Positions 9,120 through 16,879 of a stretch of DNA of 64,000 nt are shown piece by piece. Every line of letters begins with the position of its first letter. Positions within the stretch are counted from its first letter, which is position 1. The position numbers and the translations under genes were made by a program. The stretch is from Io17-Chloro-G2 sp965226825. Lineage in GTDB: Bacteria > Chloroflexota > Dehalococcoidia > Lucifugimonadales > UBA3495. The notes under the pieces are model-generated. The model searched no databases, had not been told where the DNA came from, and was given only the letters and a program-made list of their open reading frames with translations. The DNA lies in contig CBDDED010000002.1 of assembly GCA_965226825.1 (NCBI GenBank), positions 372,001 through 436,000 of the forward strand. Reading direction: 5' to 3'.

Positions 9120-10064
9120 CTAGGACTTCAAATACTCGTCAAACCACCCCAGGGTTTCCTGCCAAGCCGCTGTGGCAGCCTCCTCGTGGTAGCGTTGCCC
9201 GGTGTCGTTAAAAAAGGCGTGTCCGGCTCCGGGGTAGGTGATTACCCGGTAGGCCTTCCAGTTCTGCTGCAACGCCGCCTCTAAGTCGGGGACGCCGGAG
9301 TTTATCCGTTGGTCATCTCCCCCGTAGATGCCCAGGACCGGCGCGTTCAGGTTGGGGACCTCGTCCAACGGTGGGGCCGATCCATAGAAGGGGACGGCTG
9401 CCGCAATCTCGGAGTTTCTCACGGACATCAACCAGGTCAGACCACCTCCAAAACAGAACCCCGTCACCCCAATCCGGTCCGCTCTGACGTAGGGAAGACT
9501 CTGGAGGTAGTCAACACTGGCGTTCAAATCGGCAATGAAGTCATCCTGGGTTATCTCCCGCAACGCGTTCCTGGCCTCATTGCTGTCGGCGAACGCCGCG
9601 GTCCCGCCCTTCCGTGAAAGCAAGTCGACGCTCAGGGCAGTATACCCCTCCAGTGCATAGCGGCGGGTGATGTCGGGGAAATGGGGCTGCATCCCCCGGT
9701 TTTCGTGGATGACCAAAACCGACGGGTGAGGCCCGTCTCCTTTCGGGCGGGACAAGTATCCCATCACCGTGGTGGCGGCGGTGGTGAATTCAACCGGGCC
9801 GGCCTCGATCCGAGGGTCGTCGGGAGACACCGTTTCTCCGGGCCCCGGCGTGGGAACCGCCATTGGCGTGGGAGTCACGGTTTGGTCGGGGACCATGGTT
9901 GCGGTGGGCGTCTCGGCGCCGCAGGCCAGACCGCTCAACAGCGTTCCTCCCACCACTGCGCCCCCGCCGATAATTGCCATCCGCCGGAGAAATTCCCGGC
10001 GGTAGACCCGGGTGCTGAGCCAAGCGTCTCCCCCGGCAACTCCGTCGCCCCTAACGTCGGTCAT
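9120..10064 (-). CDS. Tat-exported lipoprotein of the dienelactone hydrolase family
   Basis: The N-terminus carries a twin-arginine motif (YRREFLRR, R22/R23), a hydrophobic stretch and a lipobox ending LSGLAC with Cys48, so the enzyme is likely folded in the cytoplasm, exported by Tat and lipid-anchored outside. A Thr/Pro-rich linker (about 50-80) precedes the catalytic domain. The dienelactone-hydrolase triad is visible: Cys204 in GFCFGG, an Asp at 250/251 (YGGDDQ) and His282 in AGHAFFND. Family enzymes hydrolyse cyclic or ester substrates; a specific substrate cannot be told. Length (314) is normal once the leader is subtracted. Confidence 0.9.
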   Translation of the reverse strand: MTDVRGDGVAGGDAWLSTRVYRREFLRRMAIIGGGAVVGGTLLSGLACGAETPTATMVPDQTVTPTPMAVPTPGPGETVSPDDPRIEAGPVEFTTAATTVMGYLSRPKGDGPHPSVLVIHENRGMQPHFPDITRRYALEGYTALSVDLLSRKGGTAAFADSNEARNALREITQDDFIADLNASVDYLQSLPYVRADRIGVTGFCFGGGLTWLMSVRNSEIAAAVPFYGSAPPLDEVPNLNAPVLGIYGGDDQRINSGVPDLEAALQQNWKAYRVITYPGAGHAFFNDTGQRYHEEAATAAWQETLGWFDEYLKS

Positions 10065-10144
10065 AATCAGTGCCTCCTAATCCCCAGGAATAGCTTGGGA
10101 ACCATGTCTCAACGTCATCTAACAAGGCCGCCCGGTTGCTCCGC

Positions 10145-10363
10145 CTACTTGTCGTAGAGATTTACGTAGTGGAGGTAGGCCTCTGTTGCGTCCAACTGTA
10201 CATACCGGGTGAATTCTACGTCGTCGATCATCGGAGTTGTCTTGAAGATGCGGTTTTCCCGGTCCACCAGGGTTATGGCGTCCGGTCCCTGTTCCTCTTC
10301 GATTTGCTCAAGTTGTGCGGTAGTGATGGGTATGGGGTCGTCCGGTCTTAGGCCCTGGACCAT
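10145..10363 (-). CDS. Small conserved-looking hypothetical protein
   Basis: A 72-residue acidic protein. I chose ATG at 10361-10363 because AAGGAGAGG lies nine to ten bases upstream; the open frame extends 34 codons further but without a ribosome site. It begins MVQGLRPDDPIPIT and ends YVNLYDK, with no membrane segment or known motif. The downstream Tat lipoprotein gene follows on the same strand after about 80 bp, so cotranscription is possible. Function unknown. Confidence 0.55.
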   Translation of the reverse strand: MVQGLRPDDPIPITTAQLEQIEEEQGPDAITLVDRENRIFKTTPMIDDVEFTRYVQLDATEAYLHYVNLYDK

Positions 10364-10721
10364 ATTTTGTTCCTCTCCTTGGCGGTCTGATGGAGACTCT
10401 ATCAATGTAACGCAGTTGAGCAGTCTACTATCCCTCAGACGATTTGTAATGGATTTTTTGGCCACGTGCTGAGAAAGCTGTGCTGCCAGGGTTGTGCTAA
10501 AGGTGGGTGCAAGGGCGAAATCTACTCCCCATCAAACCTTATACCCATATTCTAATTGACCCGCCCACTGTTGCGGGGTCCTTTCTTATGGTCCCTCCAA
10601 ACTGCCACTGCCGTGGATAGTGGAAGCAGGAAGATACCCAGGCGACACTAGCCGTGCCGACGAAAATGGGATAGTCTGCCGCAAAACCATCAGAGCAGAA
10701 CGTCTTATCGAGGAGCCGGAA

Positions 10722-11231
10722 ATGACCTTAGACGAGTTTATCGTGGATGCTTTGGCAAGGGAGCAGGAGTTGCTGTTAGAAGAGGTCCAGGACCTTACTC
10801 CCGAGGAGTTGGGCTGGCGGGCCGGACCCGAAGCCAATCCCATTGGCTGGATTCTGTGGCACATGCTCCGGGTAGAGGACATGTGGTTCCAGTTTTTTGT
10901 GCAGCGGCAGACCGAAATTTGGGAAAGGGAAGGTTGGAACGAAAAGTTCGGCCTGCCCACCAGGGATAACGGCTTTGGCCACACACCAGAGCAAGTGGCC
11001 GATTTCCCGGTATTGGACCTGGCAGAGTTGTTGCGGTACGGCCAGGCCGTGCGGCAGGCCACACTGGAATACCTGAAAACACTGGGTCCCAATGACTATG
11101 CGATGGTTCCCAGGGAGCAGCGTCCCGAGATGTCGGTGGGGGCTATTTTCCGTCAGATCATCGGCGAGGTGTACCAGCACCAGGGCCACATTGCTTACCT
11201 AAAGGGCCTGCAGCGCAGCGGAACAGCGTAG
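10722..11231 (+). CDS. DinB-like four-helix metal-binding protein
   Basis: A 169-residue DinB/YfiT-superfamily protein. The start ATG 10722 has AGGAG about six bases upstream; an in-frame start at 10620 is less likely. The conserved metal-ligand pattern is visible: a His in helix two (WILWHMLRVEDMW) and two histidines in the last helix (YQHQGHIAYLKG). Such proteins bind zinc or nickel, and in known cases catalyse thiol-dependent transfer (bacillithiol or mycothiol enzymes) or are uncharacterised. No thiol pathway gene lies nearby, so the role is open. Confidence 0.8.
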   Translation: MTLDEFIVDALAREQELLLEEVQDLTPEELGWRAGPEANPIGWILWHMLRVEDMWFQFFVQRQTEIWEREGWNEKFGLPTRDNGFGHTPEQVADFPVLDLAELLRYGQAVRQATLEYLKTLGPNDYAMVPREQRPEMSVGAIFRQIIGEVYQHQGHIAYLKGLQRSGTA

Positions 11232-11310
11232 AGCAAACGCTGGTGTGTCATCGGGGGACAACACCGGCCCGGCCCGCAGGGCCGCTCAATTGTCCCCGAT
11301 TGTCTTTCCT

Positions 11311-11530
11311 CCGCCGCAGCGGGAATCCAGAGCCCTGATCATGCACCAAGACTGTTGTGCCAACTACGGCGCGCCGGGTGGACAGGGCGACGTCTCACCT
11401 GAACCATTCCTGCAGACCCGCATCATGTTGTATGGGGAAAAGGGCTCTGGATCCCCGCTGCGGCGAGGATGACGGATGGCCCGTTGGGGCCACAGTGGTA
11501 CATGAAAATGGCCTATTTCCATAATGATGA
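11311..11530. repeat. Composite intergenic repeats, inverted pair
   Basis: The 379-bp gap between the DinB-like gene and sufU2 holds two oppositely oriented copies of the GGCTCTGGATTCCCGCTGCG-type repeat (11311-11337 inverted, 11441-11477 direct). The direct copy is followed 62 bp later by the second module GAAAATGGCCTATTTCC (11503-11530). Together they can form a large hairpin. No gene is seen in the gap. Confidence 0.7.
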
Positions 11531-11610
11531 CAGTCGGGGATTTGATGACGATTGAACGACCCGGACCTGCCCCAGGGAATGGGGGGTTCATGAGGGGCGG
11601 TGGGACTAGC

Positions 11611-12075
11611 CTACGATTGTCTGTTTTTATAGGCTTTCAGTCCCTGCTCCAGGGCTACCCAGGGCAACAGCGCGCACTTGATGCGGACCGGGTAGGTTCG
11701 GACAACCTGCAGGGCCTCCACCTCACCCAGCCGCGCCAGGTTGGCGGGCGGTAGCTGCTTCCCCGCCATCATGGTCCGGAAGTCGGCCGCCAGCGACTCC
11801 GCCTCTTCCAGGGTCTTTCCTTCCAGCAGGCCGGACAGCATGGAAGCCGATGCTTGAATGATGGAGCAGCCTTCCGAGGCGGCGCTGGTCTGAACGATCC
11901 GGGTCCCCGGGCCAAGTGTTAGGGAGAGGTCTACTCGGTCTCCGCAAAATGGGTTGAACTCACCGGCGGACAGGTCTGCGTCCGGCAGGGGTTGGCGGTT
12001 GCGAGGACTGCGGTAGTGGTCGAGGATGCGGTCTCCGTAGAGGCCGTCCAGGCGTACGTCTGGCGCTTGCGACAT
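11611..12075 (-). CDS. SufU-like iron-sulfur scaffold / sulfur-acceptor, second copy
   Basis: A 154-residue IscU/SufU-fold protein. The three conserved cysteines are present (NPFCGD, EGCSI, RIKCAL) together with the Asp after the first Cys. SufU accepts persulfide sulfur from SufS and passes it to the SufBCD scaffold. This is the last gene of the minus-strand suf cluster, 104 bp after the first sufU. It differs considerably from that copy (about a third of residues shared by eye) and has a longer N-terminus. It may be a specialised paralog, or a scaffold rather than a sulfur transferase. Confidence 0.85.
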   Translation of the reverse strand: MSQAPDVRLDGLYGDRILDHYRSPRNRQPLPDADLSAGEFNPFCGDRVDLSLTLGPGTRIVQTSAASEGCSIIQASASMLSGLLEGKTLEEAESLAADFRTMMAGKQLPPANLARLGEVEALQVVRTYPVRIKCALLPWVALEQGLKAYKNRQS

Positions 12076-12179
12076 AGGTCTTGGGTTCCCCAGGTTGAGG
12101 ATCAGATTGCCGGGCTAAAGAGGGGGCCGTCGACGTTCCGTGGCTGCGGTTTGGTTGTCAATCACCGGCTATGCCGCGG

Positions 12180-12629
12180 CTATTCCGTGGTGACCGGCTC
12201 GTCGTTGCCGCCCAGGGCGGAGACCATCGTGTGCCAGGCCAGTATCGCGCACTTGATCCGGGCAGGATAATCAATGACCCCGGCCAGGGTCTCCAGGTCA
12301 CCCAAAGTGTCATAGTCGAGCTCGGCGTCCGGCTCGGTCATCATGGTATGAAAAGCCTGGAAAATCTCCTGGGCCCTGGCGACGGTCTGGCCCTTGATAC
12401 TCTGGGTCAGCATTGAAGCCGAAGCGCGGGAGATGGCGCACCCCGAACCCTGAAACCCCACGTCGGCGACGCAGCCGTTCTCCACCTTCAAATACAGGGA
12501 GACCCGGTCGCCGCAGAGGGGGTTGTAACCGTCAGCCTGTGCGGTGGCATCCGCCAGTTCCTTGAAGTTCTTGGGCCGGTTGTTATGCTCCAGCAGGATT
12601 TCCTGGTAAAGGTCACCCAAGTCGGACAT
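12180..12629 (-). CDS. sufU: SufU, zinc-dependent sulfur acceptor
   Basis: A 149-residue SufU with the cysteine ligands NPLCGD, GSGCAI and RIKCAI and the SufU-type spacing between the second and third Cys. It receives sulfur from the SufS persulfide. Its ATG overlaps the sufS stop in a TAATG arrangement at 12629, which indicates translational coupling and a stoichiometric partnership with SufS. A second, diverged SufU follows downstream. Confidence 0.92.
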   Translation of the reverse strand: MSDLGDLYQEILLEHNNRPKNFKELADATAQADGYNPLCGDRVSLYLKVENGCVADVGFQGSGCAISRASASMLTQSIKGQTVARAQEIFQAFHTMMTEPDAELDYDTLGDLETLAGVIDYPARIKCAILAWHTMVSALGGNDEPVTTE

Positions 12630-13900
12630 TAGCTAAAAACCTCAATTACCCGGTCGATGCCCTTGACCAGCACATCCATTTCGTCTTTGGTGTTGTAGAA
12701 AGACATTGACGCCCGGGCGGTGGCTGGAATGCCGAAGCGGTCCATCAGCGGTTGGGTGCAGTGGTGGCCGGTGCGTATTGCGATTCCCTGGGAATCCAGG
12801 ATGGTCCCAATGTCGTGGGGGTGGGCCTGGTCCATGACAAATGACAGGATTGCTGCTTTGTTCTCGGCAGTCCCGATCAATCGGAGACCCTCAATAGTGT
12901 TCAAGCAATCGGTGCCGTACTCCAAAAGCTGGTTTTCGTAGGCTGCGATTTTTTCCAGGCCAATGTTGGTGATGTAGTCCACGGCGGCGCCAAGGCCGAT
13001 GGCCCCGGCGATATTGGGCGTTCCGGCTTCGAACTTGTAGGGGAGGTCATTGTACAGGGTCTTTTCGATGGTCACCGATTTTATCATGTCGCCGCCTCCC
13101 TGGAAGGGGGGCATGTCGTTCAGCAGGCTGGACTTTCCGTAGAGGATGCCTATCCCGGTGGGGCCGTATAGCTTATGGCCGGAAAAAACGTAGAAGTCGC
13201 AACCCAGCTCTTGCACGTCGACCGCCATGTGAGGGGCCGCCTGCGCGCCGTCCAGCAGCACCGGAATGCCCCGGCTGTGGGCCAACTCAATAATCTGCTT
13301 CACCGGGTTGATGGTGCCCAGGGCGTTGGAAATGTGGAGCATTGAAACCAGCTTGGTCCGGGGGCCCAGCATGGCCTCGTACTCTTCCAGCAGAAGCTCG
13401 CCGTCGTCGTTGATCGGGACTACCCTCAGGTGGGCTCCCCGCTCTTGACAGATAATCTGCCAGGGAACAATGTTGGAGTGGTGTTCCAGGCACGAAATCA
13501 CGATTTCGTCGTCCTGGCCGATGTTTGCCTTGCCGAAAGAATGGGCCACCAGGTTTATACCTTCGGTGGTGCCGCGGACGAAGATGATCTCCTCGTCCTT
13601 CTCGGCGTTGAGCAGACGCCGCACCTTGCTGCGGGCCCCCTCGTAGTCCTCGGTGGCCTCCTGGCTCAGGGTGTGGACGCCCCGGTGCACGTTGGAATTT
13701 TCGGTCGTGTAGTAGTTGACCAGGGCATCTATCACAACTTGGGGTTTCTGGCTGGTGGCGGCGTTGTCCAGGTAAACCAGGGGGTGGCCGTTCACCGTCC
13801 GGTGCAGTATCGGAAAGTCTTCCCGTATGCGGACGACGTCCAGCCCGGACGCGGCGGCGGGGGTTGCTCCCAGGGACTCGGCGGGATTGTTGGAGGTCAT
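12629..13900 (-). CDS. sufS: SufS cysteine desulfurase (class II)
   Basis: A 423-residue PLP enzyme that removes sulfur from cysteine and leaves a persulfide on its active-site Cys. Visible are the substrate/cofactor segment CLEHHSNIVPW, the Schiff-base lysine in FSGHKLYGP and the catalytic cysteine in IRTGHHCTQP, followed by the typical tail. The start codon overlaps the sufD stop by four bases (ATGA at 13897-13900), and its stop overlaps sufU. Length and motifs are normal for SufS. Confidence 0.95.
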   Translation of the reverse strand: MTSNNPAESLGATPAAASGLDVVRIREDFPILHRTVNGHPLVYLDNAATSQKPQVVIDALVNYYTTENSNVHRGVHTLSQEATEDYEGARSKVRRLLNAEKDEEIIFVRGTTEGINLVAHSFGKANIGQDDEIVISCLEHHSNIVPWQIICQERGAHLRVVPINDDGELLLEEYEAMLGPRTKLVSMLHISNALGTINPVKQIIELAHSRGIPVLLDGAQAAPHMAVDVQELGCDFYVFSGHKLYGPTGIGILYGKSSLLNDMPPFQGGGDMIKSVTIEKTLYNDLPYKFEAGTPNIAGAIGLGAAVDYITNIGLEKIAAYENQLLEYGTDCLNTIEGLRLIGTAENKAAILSFVMDQAHPHDIGTILDSQGIAIRTGHHCTQPLMDRFGIPATARASMSFYNTKDEMDVLVKGIDRVIEVFS

Positions 13901-15270
13901 GCAGCGCTCCCGGGTTGGTTTAAGGCGGTAAACAGATTTTCGGAAAAGGCCTGGTCCAGGAAATCTTGTAGAGGTCCCACCGTGACCGTGTCCATTATCT
14001 CCCGAACAAAGGCATGGACCAGGAACCGGTTGGCCGTTTCAGCGTCGAGGCCCCGGCTCCGCAGGTAGAACAGGGCGTCGGGGTCCAGGTGGCCGGCGGT
14101 GGCCCCGTGCCCGCACTGCACGTCGTCGGCATAGATCAACAGGCTAGGTTTGCTGTCAACCTCGGCGTACTCGGACAGCAATAGGTTCTTATCAGTCTGG
14201 CGCGCCGTGACCTTTTGGGAATCCTTGCGCACCAACACGGTGCCTCCGAAGATCGCCTTGGACCTTCCGTCCAACACCCCCTTGTAGAAAAGGTCGCTGG
14301 AGGTGTGGGGGCTGGCGTGGTCAATGTTGATGAAGTTGTCGGTATGCTGGCGTCCGGTGGTCCGGTACAGACCCTTGAGGTCACAGGCGCTGCCGGGTCC
14401 GTTCAGCGTCACCTGGAAATCGTTTCTGGCCAAGGCCGTTCCAAATGAGAATGCGGATGACGTGAAATGGCTGTCTCTGGTTTGAGATACCCGGGTGCTG
14501 CCCACGTGATAGCTCTCGGAGCCCTCTATTAGCAGGCGGTAGTGCTCCACCTGAGCCCCGTCTTCCAGGACAATTTCCGTGACCGCGTCGGTGAGATAAG
14601 CGCCCTGGGCCGCGCCGACATAGCTCTCGATTACCGTAACCCGGCTGTTGCGACCGGCCAGAACCAGGGTCCTGGGGAATGTGGCCTTTGGCTGGGAACG
14701 GTCGGTGGTCAGGTAGACCAGGTTCAGCACCATCGGGTATTCCCGGCCCTCGGGAACCTCAATACAGGCGCCGTCCTGCAAAAAGGCCGTGTTCAACGCA
14801 ATGAAGCCGTCGTCCTCCACCGAGGCATATTTCCCCAGGTGGTCTTGCAACGCCCCGCTTTCATTGGAAAACACGCTCCTTGACAACACGCTCCGGATAC
14901 TGGCCCCGACGGTGTCCCCGTCGGGGCCGGCAGGGCTCGATAGTGACGACGAGAATTGACCGTCCACGAAAACTATGTTGACCCATGAGTCTTGCCACGG
15001 CGCAATAAGGTGCAGGGTTTCGGCCGCCATGCCATGTTCCGGGTCCAGGTCCAACGGAACATCCAGTTGGGCCGACGCCACCGACCTGACGTTGGTGTAC
15101 TTCCACCTTTCATTGCCCCGCCGGGCCGTGGGGAAGCCAAGTTCGTTAAATCGGTCCCAAGCGTGGTTGCGCAGGTCTCGGACCCATGGGGCCTGGGGAT
15201 GACCAGGGCTTTGCCCCAGGGCTTGAAACCCGTCGGAGTACCGTTCGTATCTAGTTGGTGTTTGTGTCAT
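13897..15270 (-). CDS. sufD: SufD, Fe-S cluster assembly scaffold subunit
   Basis: A 457-residue SufB/SufD-family protein forming the SufBC2D scaffold with SufB and SufC. The family core is seen in the C-terminal half: YAEVDSKPSLLIYADDVQCGHGAT, where the His after the Cys-Gly corresponds to the conserved SufD residue, and YLRSRGLDAETANRFLVHAF. The N-terminus (RGNERWKYTNV) is typical of SufD. I take ATG at 15270; a GTG one codon earlier is equally possible. It overlaps sufS by four bases. Confidence 0.93.
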   Translation of the reverse strand: MTQTPTRYERYSDGFQALGQSPGHPQAPWVRDLRNHAWDRFNELGFPTARRGNERWKYTNVRSVASAQLDVPLDLDPEHGMAAETLHLIAPWQDSWVNIVFVDGQFSSSLSSPAGPDGDTVGASIRSVLSRSVFSNESGALQDHLGKYASVEDDGFIALNTAFLQDGACIEVPEGREYPMVLNLVYLTTDRSQPKATFPRTLVLAGRNSRVTVIESYVGAAQGAYLTDAVTEIVLEDGAQVEHYRLLIEGSESYHVGSTRVSQTRDSHFTSSAFSFGTALARNDFQVTLNGPGSACDLKGLYRTTGRQHTDNFINIDHASPHTSSDLFYKGVLDGRSKAIFGGTVLVRKDSQKVTARQTDKNLLLSEYAEVDSKPSLLIYADDVQCGHGATAGHLDPDALFYLRSRGLDAETANRFLVHAFVREIMDTVTVGPLQDFLDQAFSENLFTALNQPGSAA

Positions 15271-15299
15271 CACAGGTGAAAATTAGTTGGCGTCTATTC

Positions 15300-15515
15300 T
15301 TAAGGTGCGCAGACCCCGCAATCTCGTACGCCGGATCGCCCGGTTTTCTTGGCTTTCATGCGGGCTGAGATCGTGTCGTCAAACGGCCCGTGCCGCATTA
15401 GCTCGCGACTATTGGGAAGGCTGTGGACTCCGTGGCCATCGTTGCAAAACCTGCAAGCGGCGTTGTGAACCACTGCCACATTGTGGGGATAGTTTTCGTA
15501 GACCCAGTAAGTCAT
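15300..15515 (-). CDS. Small two-CxxC protein inside the suf operon
   Basis: A 71-residue protein beginning MTYWVYENYPHNVAVVH and containing CRFCNDGHG near residues 21-29 and a C-terminal CGVC. The four cysteines suggest a small zinc-ribbon or a metal/cluster-binding module. Similar 'W.YEN..H...H...C..C..G.G...GPF...A...C..C' small proteins seem to occur elsewhere, but I know no function. It lies 18 bases after the sufC stop and 29 bases before sufD, so it is a true operon member. A GTG at 15527 is an alternative start. The location suggests, without proving, a link to Fe-S assembly. Confidence 0.65.
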   Translation of the reverse strand: MTYWVYENYPHNVAVVHNAACRFCNDGHGVHSLPNSRELMRHGPFDDTISARMKAKKTGRSGVRDCGVCAP

Positions 15516-15533
15516 TGTGGAGACCACAGATTG

Positions 15534-16316
15534 TTAACCGCCGCCGGCCTCGACGGAGTCGCGGATCCAATCGTATCCCCGCGATTCCAGTTGGCGGGCC
15601 AGATCGGCGTCTCCCGACTCCGCAATCCGGCCTTCCAGGAGAACGTGCACCCGGTCCGGAGTGATGTAGTCCAGAATGCGCTGATAGTGAGTGACCACCA
15701 CCATGGCGTTGTCCGGTGTCCTCAACTGGTTGACGCCGTTGGACACAATGCGCAGGGCGTCGATGTCCAACCCCGAGTCGGTTTCGTCCAGCAGGGCCAG
15801 CGTTGGTTCCAACAGTGCCATTTGCAGCACTTCGTTGCGCTTCTTTTCGCCGCCGGAAAAGCCTTCGTTGACCGCCCGTCGCACCAGGTCTTGGCCGATT
15901 TCCACCATTTCGACCTTTTCCTTCAGAAGCCGGTCGAACTCGCGGGCGCCCATTTCTTCCTCGCCCCGGTGCCGCCGCCGCGCATCCATGGCGGCCTTCA
16001 GAAACTGCCAACTCCTGACGCCGGGAAGCTCTACAGGATATTGGAAGGCCAAGAACAAGCCTCTTCGAGCGCGCTCCTCAGGCTCCAAAGCGAGCAGGTC
16101 CTCGCCTTGGTACAGGACCTGGCCCTGTGTGACCTCATACTCGGGTCTGCCAGCGAGGACATTGGCTAACGTGCTCTTGCCCGAGCCGTTGGGACCCATG
16201 ATGGCGTGTACTTCCCCGGGGCGCACCTCAAGGTCAACGCCCCGCAGAATTTCCTGGCCGGCGACGCGGGCATGCAGGTTGCGAACGGATAGCAAGGATT
16301 CCTTGTTGCTCATCAT
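15534..16316 (-). CDS. sufC: SufC ATPase
   Basis: A 260-residue ABC-type ATPase that powers the SufBC2D scaffold. It has Walker A GPNGSGKST, the signature FSGGEKKR, Walker B LALLDETDSGLD and the switch His in VVVTHYQR. The SufC-specific Asp/Glu environment after Walker B is present. Its ATG overlaps the stop of the upstream toxin gene by four bases (16313-16316), so its translation is coupled to a toxin-antitoxin pair rather than directly to sufB. Confidence 0.95.
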   Translation of the reverse strand: MMSNKESLLSVRNLHARVAGQEILRGVDLEVRPGEVHAIMGPNGSGKSTLANVLAGRPEYEVTQGQVLYQGEDLLALEPEERARRGLFLAFQYPVELPGVRSWQFLKAAMDARRRHRGEEEMGAREFDRLLKEKVEMVEIGQDLVRRAVNEGFSGGEKKRNEVLQMALLEPTLALLDETDSGLDIDALRIVSNGVNQLRTPDNAMVVVTHYQRILDYITPDRVHVLLEGRIAESGDADLARQLESRGYDWIRDSVEAGGG

Positions 16317-16657
16317 CTTCGGCGGCCTTGATTCATCAACTCGATAATCGAATCAATCAACTGGTTGAACACCTCAAACCTTAGACTCCCTACTTTTTGC
16401 GTCACCAAGCTACCATTGGCCGTAAATAACTTGGCTGGACGAGCATAGCTTACGAGGCGTAAAGAGCCTTCGGCGAAGCTGTCGTCATCCGACGTAATCG
16501 CGCGACCATCACCGTATGGGTTGCTGGTAATTTGACATAGAATCTGGTCACTTCGACCTGCTTCGGCCACCACGACAGCGGGCCGGAGTTTCGCCTGAGA
16601 TAAGTCCGAAAAAGGAAATCTCACCAGGACTACTGCGCCTGCTGTAAGTGCACCCAC
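16313..16657 (-). CDS. PemK/MazF-like toxin (type II TA) within the suf operon
   Basis: A 114-residue PemK/MazF-family protein: GAVVLVRFPFSDLSQAKLRP is the typical N-terminal strand with the conserved 'R-P-A-V-V' region, followed by ILCQITSNPYGDG. Members cleave mRNA as dimers and are neutralised by the product of the upstream gene. GTG start, overlapping the antitoxin frame by 28 bases, a usual TA arrangement. The stop overlaps the sufC start by four bases. Placement inside an essential biosynthetic operon is unusual. Weak members of this family may have lost RNase activity; this cannot be judged here. Confidence 0.8.
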   Translation of the reverse strand: MGALTAGAVVLVRFPFSDLSQAKLRPAVVVAEAGRSDQILCQITSNPYGDGRAITSDDDSFAEGSLRLVSYARPAKLFTANGSLVTQKVGSLRFEVFNQLIDSIIELMNQGRRR

Positions 16658-16851
16658 GCCGCGTCCTCTTCCTGGCGGTCCCAGTCCTCACGAAGGGACG
16701 GTTCGCTGATCAACGCCGTCTCCGGCAATACCACCGGAGACTCTTCGTCCAATATCGTTACCAAGACCTTACGTGCTGTAGGCAATCTGACCGGCTCGAG
16801 CAGACGCACGTTGCCATGCTCATCGATCGTGGCTTTGAAAGTGCGAAGCAT
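16630..16851 (-). CDS. Antitoxin partner of the PemK/MazF-like toxin
   Basis: A 73-residue small protein beginning MLRTFKATIDEHGNVRLLEP, with a beta-rich N-terminal half like AbrB/DUF104-type antitoxins and an acidic, aromatic C-terminal tail (REDWDRQEEDAAWVHL) of the kind that wraps the toxin. GGGGAG seven bases before ATG gives a strong ribosome site. It begins 28 bases after sufB ends and overlaps the toxin gene. Usually such antitoxins autorepress their operon, which here could also affect the downstream suf genes if an internal promoter exists. Confidence 0.75.
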   Translation of the reverse strand: MLRTFKATIDEHGNVRLLEPVRLPTARKVLVTILDEESPVVLPETALISEPSLREDWDRQEEDAAWVHLQQAQ

Positions 16852-16879
16852 TAAAGAACTCCCCGTTCAACCAAACGGG

